From: Paragorgia papillata
Taxonomy: Eukaryota; Cnidaria; Anthozoa; Scleralcyonacea; Coralliidae
Reading direction: 5' to 3'
NCBI GenBank assembly: GCA_035771165.1
Contig: JAWNZC010000322.1
Location: 6,124,501 to 6,188,500, forward strand
DNA length: 64,000 nucleotides
The position numbers and the translations under genes were made by a program. Below, piece by piece: positions 11,346-22,437 of the stretch. The first letter of the stretch is position 1; each line of letters opens with the position of its first letter. The notes below the pieces were generated by a model. The model saw only the letters and a program-made list of their open reading frames with translations, did not search any database and was not told the origin of the DNA.

Positions 11346-14300
11346 GTATTGTATATACATCATTAACATGATTGGTTTTACTTAATACCTTTATAGCTTA
11401 TATATTGAAGTCAGTAACTTTGAAAAAATGTTTTTGAGAAAATACTTTTTCCTGGTCATGCATGTCATAAGTATATATGTCTCGTACATTAATATACAAA
11501 AACACACTGACAATACATCTAAACTGATGCATGCATATATACATGTTCCAACATTTCTTTATAATAACAAATTATATAATAGTTGGAATAAGCCATAGTT
11601 TAGATTTGAATGAGATTTGGGATAAAATTGTATACCTTCATCATTTAAGCATGACAAGATTTCAATGAGAAAAAAATATTCTAACTAAAAGTCTAAGCAT
11701 TTAAAATCACGAAAGATGATTATCCTTATTCCGGTCTTAGCTTCGTGTTATAATTAAACAAAGTTTTATCCCGACTGAGATCTCAGCGCAGTCGAAACTC
11801 CACACTAGCTATTTATATGAGAATACCTTCTCTTCTTGTTGACTACTAACACAAAACTCGTTTTTATCTTGTGTTTTTCCCCCCGTATATAAATATTACC
11901 ATTAAATCATGTAACACGATAAGTACAGTAATTTTGTTTATCCTTTTTCCTGACTTATTCTCTATTAGTTATTTCGTTTTCTTGTATTGATTTTTCATTA
12001 TTATTTTTGTCTTGCTTGTCTTGTCCTTCGTAGCATACTGTCCACGCCCAGTTTTTACTTTGTGACAGAAATGTATAACTGCAGTGTTGCAAAAAATAAC
12101 ATTGAACAAATGTGACAATCATTATATCAACAAAAATAAAATAAAATTATCGGATAAATTAACTGTAAAATTTGAACGTTAATAAAATAGATGTATCGAA
12201 ATCAAATCAAAATAACGCGTGCACCTTGAGAAGTACTGAATAAATCATTCATGTCCGAGGGCTTTCCCATGCAGAGGTGAATAAAATCGTCTGGCGTTAG
12301 CCAGAATAAAATACCAAAGACCGATTCGGACAGGAAAGAAAGAGTTAAATTAACTCTTAACAAAATCTGAAAATATCTTTTAGATAATAAACAATACTTA
12401 AAACAACTACTGAATTCCGTCTGGATTCTGGAATAAGTTCCTCGATTTAGTTTGACATTTGCCAGTGAATTGAAATATCACTATCAAATATTATTATCAG
12501 TATATATGCAGTATCTGCACAAGTTTATAATAAGACTAAACACTTTTAGTAATAAGTAATATATTAACAAGTGCATGCATGTGTTTGGATTTTTCTACTG
12601 TACACTAGTAGATAAAGTTACATTTGAACTGTTCCACTTTAAAAATCACATATATATAGCAGTAGCGGGACAATAGTGGAGCCATTAGAGTCTTCTTTTC
12701 AAATTTCAATTCTTTACCAAAAATGTTTACCGAGTTTTTGAGAAGTGCATAATAATAATAATAATAATAATACCAGTAGTTCAAAATTTTCATTTGGTTG
12801 TTATGCTTACTTCCGTGTTTGTATGTTTCTGCGTTCGCTTATGAAAGATCAATGTTGATGATCTGATGAAGAAGAAAAAAATGATTATTTTACTACGCTG
12901 ATAAGCTCGTGCAACAAAAATATTTTGGTTGATATCAACAATCAATATTCAAACTTGGACCTTCTGATTAGAATTTTAAATTACCGCATTGGTGAAAAAA
13001 TTTAAATAACTGAGCAGAACCAGGAAGCGTAACTAAAGTATGAGGAAATATATAGGTAAAATAGAAAGTGTAACGGCATGCATTCTGATAGTTAACCGAT
13101 AACAAATTAGAATGGTTTGAACGTTTTGATTATCATTTACCACATCGCTAATATTAAAATTTCTAATAGTAAAACACACTTAAGAAACGTGCAACATAAG
13201 ACTAAAATGAAAAGTGTAATGGCGTGCATTCTGAAAGTTAACCAATATATAATAACAATATATTTTGCTTACTGATTTGTATCATGGAACAACAAATCAT
13301 TTTGTCATTAGAATTAGGAATTATGTTTGTTAACTTTATTAAAATTAAGTTATGGGAAGTGTGGCCTGTTTAACAATAGTTAGTGGTCCCTGAGTTTGTC
13401 ATATTTGTCAACATCTGTCGAACATTTAATAATTATAATAATAATAATAATAATAATGATAATAATAATAATAATAATAATTATTATTATATAAAATAGA
13501 GTGTTTTATTGATTTTTCCGCCACTAATAAAAGTGATAATCTCACATGTGCGATTATTTATGATAATCACACATGTGACGATTATCGCTGAATCAGCATT
13601 ATAGTTTAATGCAATTTTTGCAAGGCAATAGGACAATTTTTTTATATAATAAACAGAACAATACATGGATGCTTGGAAATATGAAATTTATTTCTCGTGT
13701 TCGTTGAACAGGATATGTCACTCGTTCGCTTCGCTCACTCGTGAGATATCCTGGTCAACACTCGAAATAAATTTCATATTTCCGCACATCCATGTATTAT
13801 TCTCTATATATTTTACTTACTGATTTGTATCATGGAACAACAAATCATTTTGTCATTAGAATTAGGAATTATGTTTGTTAACTTTGTTAAAATTAAGTTA
13901 TGGGACGTGTGGCCAGGGCCGGACTAAGACTGTGGGGGGCCAGGGGCCACATTTTTGTGGGGGCCCTTTTCCAATTCCAATCGGTCTTACAAATTACAAT
14001 ATAATAAAATAAAGACATTGAATCACTGGTGTTCACTAAAGAACCCTTTATATATTACGGCTCAGAAATACGTTTTACAAAACACTGAGATACGTCGTGC
14101 AAAAAATAACTTTGAACAAACAGAAACGTTAGTAACTTAGTATTAATTGGGTTGTTAAATAAAATACTCCAAAATGTGGGGGGCCCCAAATGTGGGGGGG
14201 CCGGGGCCCAGGCCCCGGTGGCCCCGCCCTTAATCTGCCGCTGAGTGTGGCCTGTTTAACAATAGTTAGTGGTCCCTGAGTTTGTCATATTTGTCAACAT

Positions 14301-14359
14301 CTGTCGAACATTTAATAATTATAATAATAATAATTATAATAATAATAATAATAATAATG

Positions 14360-14391
<32 letters not shown>

Positions 14392-16126
14392 TAATAATAA
14401 AATAATAATAATAATAATAATAATAAATACATAACAATAACACGTAACACATTATAAAATTAACAAAGTAACATAACTGGTGTTGTACTCTGTCTGGCAG
14501 CGTTCCTTATAATTGAGGAGGTTTTTAGTTAATTTCCAGTTCCATAATCAACACAAAACTAGACTAGACATAAATAAACTAGATGGTTTAAGTAATAGAT
14601 AAATCCCAAGAACGAGTGTATGCTATATAAAGACCCGAGGCTTTATATCGCATACATCCCGACGTTCGAGGGATTTATCTGACTTAATTTATTATTGAGG
14701 AGGTTTTCTAACAAAGTTTTGTCTTTTTTTTCCCACCTTGGACAAAGATTTTCCTTGTTTTTTTTCTTCATTTCGTTTCTAATTATTATTCAAGGGCTTT
14801 ATGCGATATAAAGCCCTCGAAAGAACAAAGAAAACCGACTCAATAATAAATTAAAAATACATACCGACGGTATAACATAAAAAACAGAGATAATATTCTG
14901 AAAAAATTCTACTTTTTGACAAGGTCGCAGACATGGTTAGAAATTGTTGTGTTAAAAATATTCACTAAAACTCCATTACATTTATGAGGATAATATATAT
15001 AGTCGTTTCCTTACTCTCCCCAAATACCTATGCAGTAAAGATTCTTTAGATGCATGTATACAGTATATCATATTGTAGTATAGTTAATTATATTGCATAG
15101 TGACATTAATTAATGATGGGTGTCTTATTAAATTTTAGCCTCGACCCCTTACCTTAAACATTTCCAAGATCCAAACATGTTACAACTGCGTAAGGTAAGC
15201 ATTTTTCTGGTAGACATTAAACCTTGGAGATTTTGTCAACAATGTTATAATTGAAGACACCTCTTAAAGAAATCATTGATAATTGATAAAAAAGTTCCGT
15301 TTTCAAAAAAATCCGGATACGTGTGGACGTAGCCTTAATGTTCGTATCTCCCCGAGATTATAATTCTGGGGAGATATATATATATACCCACTCAATATAT
15401 ACGATGACCCCAGATAGTTTCCTCTATTTTATTTTAAGAGATATCTACAAGTGTTGTGAAAGCCTCAGTTTATTATAGAAAACTTGACTGGTTTTTACTT
15501 TAAACCAGAGTATAGGACTTTACACCATGTCTTAACACGTACTTGTTCTCTTTTCAGAGTATTTGGGCACGCGGTTCCTCTCTTGTTAGACCATGGCCTG
15601 AAAATCCTCCTCCATTATTACATGTACGGAAAGAGTGCTTTTCCTCTACAGAACGACAGGGAGGTATGTTCTCTTTTTTAGTTTATTTTTTGCCGTATAA
15701 TGAGTAACTCATATTTTTTTATTCAACATCTTGTTTTGTTTTCCTCTTTTTGTCAAAAACAGCTTTTCCTAGTCATGCCAAAACAACGAAAGACAGTGAA
15801 TCTATTTTACCAGAGCATAAGATAATTGAGGTACATGTAAACACAGCAAGAACTCTAATGAAATAATTTGAGAAATTATAAAAAGTATTATTTGACTTTA
15901 GCTTAACTTGAGCGCAAGAGGCAGCGCACTACAGCTTGTGCCACCGTTGCCTGCTCTCACTTGTGAAATAAGCAACGACATATATATATATAGGCAAGCG
16001 CAGTTGGTACTTCATGGTAGGTTAACCCCTTTCTCAACTTGGGAAGTGCTTACTCGGCTTGCGTTTTCGTCGTATGCTTCTGCTTATTTCACATGTCAAG
16101 CCATGACAAGTGTAAATCAGACTTAA
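10931..16126 (+). CDS. IRF-domain transcription factor (IRF-B), five-exon model, 289 aa
   Basis: Encodes an IRF-family transcription factor. Exons 10931-11345, 15139-15194, 15558-15663, 15763-15830 and 15902-16126 all have AG/GT borders and phases that join without a stop (415, 56, 106, 68 and 225 bases, 870 in total). The DNA-binding domain (residues 1-113) has Trp at 11, 26, 38, 46 and 58, exactly the spacing of vertebrate IRF1/2, plus Trp78, His40, Arg83 and Cys84. The remaining 176 residues do not resemble an IRF-association domain, so protein-protein function is open. The protein is shorter than most vertebrate IRFs. Further exons in the 3.8-kb first intron cannot be excluded. IRF-A lies about 9 kb away in head-to-head orientation. 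Confidence 0.75.
12268..12345 (+). repeat. GCCAGACGATTTT-family fragment
   Basis: AATAAAATCGTCTGGCGTTA and CCGATTCGGACAGGAA match the right part of the element at 3130-3195. Confidence 0.7.
12746..12772 (+). repeat. (AAT)n microsatellite
   Basis: About nine ATA/AAT units. Confidence 0.9.
13255..13480 (+). repeat. Duplicated segment, copy 1 (empty site)
   Basis: TTGCTTACTGATTTGTATCA through GGGAAGTGTGGCCTGTTTAA to a (TAA)n tract. This is the uninterrupted paralogue of 13804-14400, so it shows the pre-insertion sequence of that copy. Confidence 0.9.
13486..13810. repeat. Palindromic repeat P1, copy 1
   Basis: Starts near TATAAAATAGAGTG. It contains GTGCGATTATTTATGATAATC and ends in a strong palindrome, ACATGGATGCTTGGAAATATG ... 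CATATTTCCGCACATCCATGT, with the loop CGTTCGCTTCGCTCACTCG. Related copies are at 26569-26855 and 26858-27032. Confidence 0.85.
13804..14400 (+). repeat. Duplicated segment, copy 2 (interrupted), with (TAA)n tail
   Basis: Same sequence as 13255-13480, but split at GTGTGGC by a 330-bp insertion and ending in a longer (TAA)n tract (about 14320-14430). Confidence 0.9.
13914..14243. mobile_element. 330-bp hAT-like element with 8-bp target duplication
   Basis: Inserted between (C/A)GTGTGGC copies at 13906-13913 and 14244-14251. Ends are CAGGGCCGGACTAAG and, inverted, CAGCGGCAGATTAAG, imperfect termini of the CAGNGGCGGA type found in hAT elements. The uninterrupted paralogue at 13358-13365 gives the empty site. 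Subterminal regions are G- and C-rich; no transposase is present. Confidence 0.85.
14597..14682. repeat. Foldback element
   Basis: AGATAAATCCCAAGAACGAG and its inverse CGTTCGAGGGATTTATCT flank a core with TATATAAAG / CTTTATAT arms. Confidence 0.8.
15139..15194 (+). CDS. IRF-B exon 2
   Basis: TTTTAG acceptor and AAG|GTAAGC donor. Enters with two bases and leaves in phase 0; encodes STPYLKHFQDPNMLQLRK. Confidence 0.6.
15558..15663 (+). CDS. IRF-B exon 3
   Basis: CTCTTTTCAG acceptor and GAG|GTATGT donor. Enters in phase 0 and leaves with one base; Pro-rich (RPWPENPPP). Confidence 0.6.
15763..15830 (+). CDS. IRF-B exon 4
   Basis: AAAACAG acceptor and GAG|GTACAT donor. Enters with two bases and leaves in phase 0; encodes FPSHAKTTKDSESILPEH. 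Confidence 0.55.
15902..16126 (+). CDS. IRF-B exon 5 (terminal, partly SINE-like)
   Basis: ACTTTAG acceptor, then open for 74 codons to TAA. The first 50 bases (AAGAGGCAGCGCACTACAG and following) resemble the reverse strand of the 5S-like SINE at 18050-18370, and a short (TA)n tract supplies IYIY. It may therefore be an exonised repeat. Confidence 0.5.
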   Translation, partial: LNLSARGSALQLVPPLPALTCEISNDIYIYRQAQLVLHGRLTPFSTWEVLTRLAFSSYASAYFTCQAMTSVNQT

Positions 16127-16837
16127 GTTTCATTGAACATTTTTAAATTTCTTTGTTTGCTACATAACAGATTTATGCTTTGTTTTCTTGTTCTCCGTCA
16201 TATCTGTGTATTTCGCTGATCCGGGTATTTTTTTGGTGTTTTTAATACACTTTACCATCACTTGCTTACCTCAAGACTTTTAACAACAAAGCTATAGACA
16301 ATCGGAACAAAAAGAAAAGAATATGGACTAATTTGTCTTTAATATCTCGTTTAGTTAATTGACTCTTGGTCCCATGAGCTTAAAGAAAAACATGAAACAA
16401 GGTTCTGTAATTCGATGCAGCCACAAAATCCATGCAGTTACTCGAGTAAGTTCTAATATCTATACTGCATGAACTGACCTATATATATGTCACCATACGA
16501 CACGACATATTATTACTACATAACGGCATTGTATTACGTCATTCCGAGTTTCCACCAATCACAGCGCTAGCCTTCTGTGTATTTTTTGCAAAAATATTAA
16601 TTACGACTTTTGAAGTCTAAAATTAAAGTGAACGTGCATTTACGATATACCGTTTTGTGCGCATTGCAAGGTTAACAACGTACGTGCAAGAATTACATGT
16701 TCGACGTATAACACTTGTGACAAAATCGTGGCACTATAGTGGTATTATTTTTTATGTCTCCAGGCAAATTTTGGGGGCAGTAAGGTGACTTTTGTGTTAG
16801 TGAAAAAGTTTAATGTCGATGCACTTATTAACCATAA

Positions 16838-16838
<1 letters not shown>
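16127..16838. other. Spacer 3' of IRF-B
   Basis: Presumed 3' flank of IRF-B. I see no clear AATAAA close to the stop and no other gene. Confidence 0.35.

Positions 16839-16839
<1 letters not shown>

Positions 16840-16912
<73 letters not shown>
16840..16912. repeat. (TA)n microsatellite
   Basis: About 36 perfect TA units. Confidence 0.95.
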
Positions 16913-16913
<1 letters not shown>

Positions 16914-16971
16914 CTGATAGGATAAAATGTTACTAATTGTTCCTGCTTCGAGACTTCTAGCTTTGTTAAAA

Positions 16972-16974
16972 TGA

Positions 16975-17072
<98 letters not shown>
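16972..17072 (+). repeat. (TTGA)n microsatellite
   Basis: ATTGATTGATTG tetranucleotide array with two TTGG variants near the start. The INQS-repeat frame on the other strand is an artefact of the array. Confidence 0.95.
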
Positions 17073-18045
17073 ATATATTTATCCACGGTAACGAGCTTGT
17101 CAACTTACAAGTTGTTTTTCACAATCTATATTGTATTACTTATTGTTTATCTTTGATTACCTTTGAAAGTTTACAAAACTTTAACACTTTTCATTGCAAG
17201 TTGCCAACTAAGAATTTGTGACTTTTGTCACAATTTCTCAGGTAAAAAGTGAAATAAATTAATAAAGGTTTTAATATTATAATTGTTTTTCTATTTCAAG
17301 ATGGCTTTGTAGAACCTTCAATGGAATTATATCAGAAACCGACATGCTATCAGATCCAAGCATCTCGTGTACCTGCTTCTCATTATTATTTAGCCCAAGA
17401 TGCCTCAGAAGAATTATCAGAATCAACATGCTTTGAATATGTTTCCCACATTTAAACACAACTGAATACCGCGCATAACGCACGATTATATACCTCGTTA
17501 CGTAGATTCCAAAGATGATATACAGACGCGGCAACATTCATTATACCATAGCGTTGTAGACTTTGAATAATATAAAGCTCTGGGCTTATATTTTCAGTAT
17601 ACTTTTGTTTTATACTTTTATATATTTTTGCGCATGGTTGGAAGGAAATTTTGCGTTCCAAAATAGGTTATCAGTTAATTTTCACATATATTAATATATA
17701 TAGTGCTTGTAAATTCATGGACTTGTTCGGATTTTTTGTTGTTATTTTTTAGGGGGTAGGGGCTTCTTATTAAATGTTTACCGTACTATTCCGGTATATA
17801 TAATATTCTTACTGAATGTTGTTGCGTGCCTATATCCCTCTTTGCCATAGATCTTTCCATAGATTTCTGTAAATTTTTCTTTTTTTCTTTTTTGACCTCG
17901 TAAAACCAAAATAAAAACTTATATTATTATATGATATGTGTGTATGTATATCTTTACTCAGTATAAATATAAGTTTTTTGAAGAAATTTATAAATATGAA
18001 GAAAAACAAGAAAACAAATTAAAACTATATTATATATGTAAGCAT
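17073..18045. other. AT-rich spacer with an unassigned minus-strand open region
   Basis: On the minus strand 17661-17277 two open frames overlap. A GAG|GTATAT donor and an AAGCAG|GTACAC acceptor would join them in phase, but there is no clear start and no recognisable domain. The remainder is anonymous AT-rich DNA. Confidence 0.3.
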
Positions 18046-18049
18046 GAAA

Positions 18050-18370
18050 CACTAGGAATTTAAAGAAAACTTAAACCTGATTCATACTTGTGAAATAGGC
18101 ATAAGGGTTGAGTCGAGTTGGTCGACCGCAATCAGAGTCAACCTGAAGGCACCTCTTTCTTTGGCTATACTGCCCTAAGGTAGGGGTGGGCGCCACTCCT
18201 ATCCCTGATGGTGTTGATTTTGTGGAAAGAGGAAAAGCGGAGAACCCGGTGAAAAACCCTCGAGGCACAAGAGGGAATCAACAACTCTACTCACATGATG
18301 TCACCCGTCCGAGTACTCACCCGGGCTTAACTTCAGTGGTGAGAGGCAGCGCGCTAACGTCTTGTACCAC
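18050..18370 (-). repeat. 5S-rRNA-like SINE, minus strand
   Basis: Read on the minus strand: GCGCGCTGCCTCTCACCACTG, then GAGTACTCGGACGGGTGAC (5S box-C-like), then a body with CCTCGAGGGTTTTTCACCGG. The body resembles the SINE at 27950-28262 (CTTCGAGGGTTTTTCGCAGG). Confidence 0.7.
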
Positions 18371-18390
18371 CCATATCATGCCTCCCCTAG

Positions 18391-19192
18391 TAGTCGAGGA
18401 GGAGAAGCGAGAAAACGTCGACCACGTAGCACCCCCACTACACAATAGTTTTGACTCCAGATTATAATAGGCTGATACCCATAGAACATTGCTAGGTCAG
18501 TCGTACTCACAAATTGTGGGTGGTCCTTACATTGACAGACTTAAAGTGCACATGAAACAAAAATTAAGTTTCTCTTATTTGAAAGATCACTTAAAATGAT
18601 AGAGTAACATCTTTTGCAGTTTTTCGTTTCCTTGCTTCGTTGTTGAGATATTTCAGTTTGTTTGAAATGTACGTCATGTACGAAATGTACGTCACATGTC
18701 CATATTGAATGAGTTATCGAGAAGGTTATATATCTTTACTATTATCAAACATAATCACTTGAAAATTCTACATGTTTGGCGTGTGAGAGAAACACACGCA
18801 CACACTTCCTTCGAATTAAGTTTGGTTTGATAATAGCAAAGATATATAACCTTCTCTGATAACTCATTATCCACATGTGACGTCAAGTTGTATAATTTAC
18901 ATTTCAAACGAACTGAAATATCTCAACAACGATGTTACTCTATCATTTTAAGTGTTCTTTCAAGTAAGACAGACTTAATTTTCGTTTCATGTGCACTTTA
19001 AGTCTTGATCTGTCAATGTAAGGACCACCCAAGTACCCCCTCTATGTAGCAGGCCACTGACCCCACAATTTGCGAGTACGACTGACCTAGCAATGTTCTA
19101 TGGGTATCAGCCTATTATAATCTGGAGTAAAAAATATTGTGTAGTGGGGGGTGCTACGTGGTCGACGTTTTCTCGCTTCTCCTCCTTATAGA
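18391..19192. repeat. 800-bp compound palindrome
   Basis: Outer arms 18391-18540 and 19002-19192 are inverted copies: GGAGAAGCGAGAAAACGTCG versus its inverse near 19165, and CTGATACCCATAGAACATTG versus its inverse near 19095. The space between is filled by a TTAA-bounded palindrome. Confidence 0.9.
18541..19001. mobile_element. TTAA-bounded MITE (piggyBac-like target), copy in palindrome
   Basis: TTAA at both ends, then AGTGCACATGAAAC in inverted orientation. TTAA duplication is characteristic of the piggyBac superfamily. The interior matches 46100-46596 (ATCTTTTGCAGTTTTTCGTT). Confidence 0.75.
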
Positions 19193-19330
19193 CACTCTCG
19201 GATAGAAATGAGTTAAGCACTACCAGTCCTAATATATTCCTTTTTACATATGTTAATAATGTCACTTTTATTTTACTTTTTACATCTTAATATATATACA
19301 CTCTATATGTTATATCCATATACATCCTGG

Positions 19331-19722
19331 ACAAGAGCGAATTAAGGAGCATTGGGGCCCTGGGGCAAATTCAAATGCGGGGTCCCAAACACCTGAAGAG
19401 GTTGGCAGATTGCACCCAGGTTCCCGAAGCAAGGGAGCAGTTTACCACTTAATCAGTTACTAATATAGATTTTGACTGCGACCCTATGCCTAATTTTATC
19501 AAAATAATTTTGTTGCTTATTTTGTGAAGTTAAATCGAAACTGTTGTACATAGTAATGTAATGTGATATAAAGATTCTGTAAGATTATTTCAAAATTTTT
19601 GATTTTCTAAATAGTTTCTTGCCTTTCCTGAATATTATATCCCGTTGCATTTGTGTTTTTTTGTTGCATATTTGGTGTTCCCAGTCACGTGCCTCAGTTG
19701 CCCCTAATTAATCCGCCATTGA
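19331..19722. repeat. Degenerate hAT-like element
   Basis: AGAGCGAATTAAGGAGCATT at the left and, inverted, ATGGCGGATTAATTAGGGGC at the right resemble CAGNGGCGGATTAAG-type termini. The interior has GGGGCCCTGGGGC. The target duplication is too diverged to read. Confidence 0.5.
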
Positions 19723-19816
19723 TCTAGACTGGGGTGTGCGAGAGCGTACCCTGTTGATATATTTTCACCGAATTAATTTCTAGAAAAAACAAGAATGTAC
19801 AAGTTATGTATATTCG

Positions 19817-20803
19817 AGTGTTTATAAACCCAAAGACGATATTACTGATACGGATTCTATATGTAACGCGAATAGTTGAATGCCAAAATATATTTAATTT
19901 GATTTGAACTTATATTTGTTGTTATATCGAAGTTTGTACTTCCAAAATGGTAATGAGGATGATGTCTATATAGGCATAATTTGCATACACAACATAGGCT
20001 TAGAGTTTTGTTTTTGTCCAGGAGGGCTGAAGTGCTGAACAGGACCTTCTTAAGAATTTTCCGGTGGGGGCGTTTACAAAAACGGACGCTTCTAGGGGGG
20101 TTCTTCTAGGGGGGTTCTTCTAGGGGGGTCCGGGGGTATGCCCCCCGGAAATTTTTGAAATTTAGAGTCTTGGAAATGCCATTTCCTGCATTCTGAGGGG
20201 TGATTTTTAAGAACACTGAAGGTCATGAAATGTCATAAAAACTAGTTAAAATACAACACATTTCAACAATGTTTCGATGTTGTGTTTACTGGGTTGACTT
20301 ATCACTGTTTTTGGGTGCTTTTGGCTGACAGGAATGAGCCTGTAACAGTTACTTTAGCCTAACGAGTAACCTATAATTTGTGAATGGTGAATGATGAGTC
20401 AGTTGCTGCAACATTTCTGGGGGGGGCTCAACCCCCCATTAAGATGTCTCATTAAGATTTCTTGAAGCCCCTCCCCCCCCCCCCCATACTCTACGCCTAT
20501 GATACACAATATTCTATTACAGGAGAAATATTACCCAATTCACATGTTATGGCATACTTGAATAGTACATTCTATATTTTATTCTTTTTTCCACTCAAAT
20601 CTTTAAGCAGTTTTTACACGAAAAAGAAGAAATAAACAGAAATGCCTGCATTGACGTCACCCTCATTACCATTTTGGAAATACAAACCTCAATATGACAC
20701 TAAATAAAAGTTCAAATAAAAAATTATTTTTACATTCAACTATTCACGTTTACATAGAATCCACATCAGTAATATCGCGTATTTGGGTTTATAGACACTT
20801 TAA
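19817..20803. repeat. Long foldback element, about 1 kb
   Basis: Arms of about 165 bases (19817-19990 and 20640-20803) are inverted: TGATACGGATTCTATATGTA versus TACATAGAATCCACATCAG, and CCAAAATGGTAATGAGG versus its inverse. The right end reads CACTTTAA. The same arms form the element at 21957-22437. Confidence 0.85.
20030..20500 (+). repeat. G-rich repeat with TTCTAGGGGGG units, nested in foldback
   Basis: Three GGTTCTTCTAGGGG units followed by GGGGTATGCCCCCCGGAAAT, the same motif as in the element at 28434-28731. A poly-C tract lies near 20470-20485. Confidence 0.75.
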
Positions 20804-20966
20804 AGGGTATTGGCTATAAAAATGTGTTTAATTTGAAACAACTCGTAAAATTGTAATGGAAGATCTTTTACAACTTTTTTGTATCTTTCTTCGTTTTCAA
20901 GATATTTTAATTTTATGAGTTCTTTCAAATTAGACAAACTTAATTTTTGTTGCCAATGTCCTTTAA
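20800..20966. mobile_element. 167-bp TTAA-bounded MITE
   Basis: TTAA then AGGGTATTGGC and the inverse GCCAATGTCCT then TTAA. It abuts the end of the preceding 1-kb foldback and shares its boundary TTAA. Confidence 0.7.
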
Positions 20967-21418
20967 CCCTTTCCTGTATGGCTTTCCCAGACGTCTCCCC
21001 TTGACGAGTAAAATCATCGGGCGTTTGAAAGGCTTAATAAATAGATTAGTCGAATCCCGACGTGCCTATCTCCCATCGGGCCAGCATCCGGGCAGGCATT
21101 TGACCAATTGCTCAGAAATGTTGCTAATGATCCACGGTAGAGTCGTGAAAATACAAATTCAGCTAGTAAAAAAAGTATTCACAGTGGGGCCAAAAATTCT
21201 ACCTTGGAGAAAAATTCACTCCACTTTTAACTACTTCGGTGAGAGGTTGCAATATTTCAAATTTTAAATATTAATACAAGGCAGTTTACAATGAAAAACA
21301 ACTACATAATTTTCAATTTAATTTTGAAATTATCTTTTTCAATATATGTGCATGAACTGTATGTATATCAATAAAGATATAGAATTATGTAACAAAACAT
21401 GAAGTTATTGGTATTGTC

Positions 21419-21770
21419 TCAATCCACATGAACATTGCTATGAGGTATGGGCCTGTGCGTCATGAAGATAAGTATCTCAGCCGAATTGATAAATTTTGTA
21501 GACGAGCTGTTAAATTTGGCTATACTGCAAAATATGTTCCAATTAATGATATTATTAGAGAAAGGGATCAGAAACTTTGGAATAATATCAGTGGAAATGC
21601 AAGCCACCCTCTTTATGATCTTCTTCCTCAGAGAAAGACAAGACATCTCCGAGACCGTGGTCATGACTTCATTTTGCCCCGTGTCCGTACAGAACGTTTT
21701 AAACAAACTTTTATTAACAGATGTCTTTTTAACTTTGTTTAGTTAGTAACATTTTTAACATTTTATATTA
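21419..21770 (+). mobile_element. Non-LTR retrotransposon ORF fragment (C-terminal)
   Basis: The frame 21428-21742 encodes the post-polymerase tail of a non-LTR reverse-transcriptase ORF: LSRIDKFCRRAVKFGY, LLPQRKTRHLRDRGHDF and a final RTERFKQTFINRCLF. No catalytic FADD block is present. It is 5'-truncated. Confidence 0.7.
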
Positions 21771-21956
21771 GAATAATTGTTATCTATTTCCAAATAGGAT
21801 CTACCTCTGTTTTATTTACGATTGTAAACTCACACGTCTGTTGTTGAGGATTTTTTTTATAAAGACTTAATGAATGTATGCTATAGAGGGTGGGCAGCAA
21901 TCCGATTTTCCATTGCCACATTGCTTTTTGATGCTGGCCAAAGGCATTAAAGTGAC

Positions 21957-22437
21957 TATAAACCATGCAAATACGACATTACTTATATGGATTCTTTGTA
22001 AACGTGAATAGTTGAGTGCCAAAATAGTTTTTGTTTTGAACTTTTATTTAGTGTCATATTGAAGTTATTTTCAAAATGGTATAACGAGGATGACGTCAAT
22101 GTAGGCATCAGTTCTGTTTCTTTCTTCCGTGTAATTGTAAATGTTCTTTTCGTGTAATAAATTGTGTAACAATTTGAGTAAAAAAATGATAAAAAGTATA
22201 TATACTATTTAAGTCATTAAAATGTAAATTGAGTAATATTTCTCTTGTAACAGAACATTGGGTATGCAAATTATGCCAGCATATAGACGTCATCCTCATT
22301 ACCATTTTGGAAATATAAACCCCAATTTAACACTAAATAAAAATTAAAATCAAAAACTTATTTTCGCAATTTAACTATTCACGTTACATATAATCCATAT
22401 CAGTAATATCATATTTAAGTTTATATAAGCACTTTAA
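21957..22437. mobile_element. TTAA-bounded foldback MITE
   Basis: TTAA/AGTGACTATAAAC at the left and the inverse TATATAAGCACT/TTAA at the right. The long arms match 19817-20803. Confidence 0.8.

Larger units (their letters stand above)
11346..15138 (+). other. IRF-B intron 1
   Basis: Repeat-rich intron containing a GCCAGACGATTTT-family fragment (12270-12345), (AAT)n tracts, the tandem duplication at 13255-14330 and foldback elements. No alternative coding exon was recognised in the stretches between. Confidence 0.5.

Noticed and set aside
16745..17086. Frame with INQS and IYIY repeats
   Set aside because: Product of adjacent (TTGA)n and (TA)n microsatellites.
17277..17661. Possible two-exon minus-strand gene
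   Set aside because: A donor/acceptor pair joins two open segments, but there is no start codon, no supporting upstream exon and no recognisable domain. Left as unassigned.
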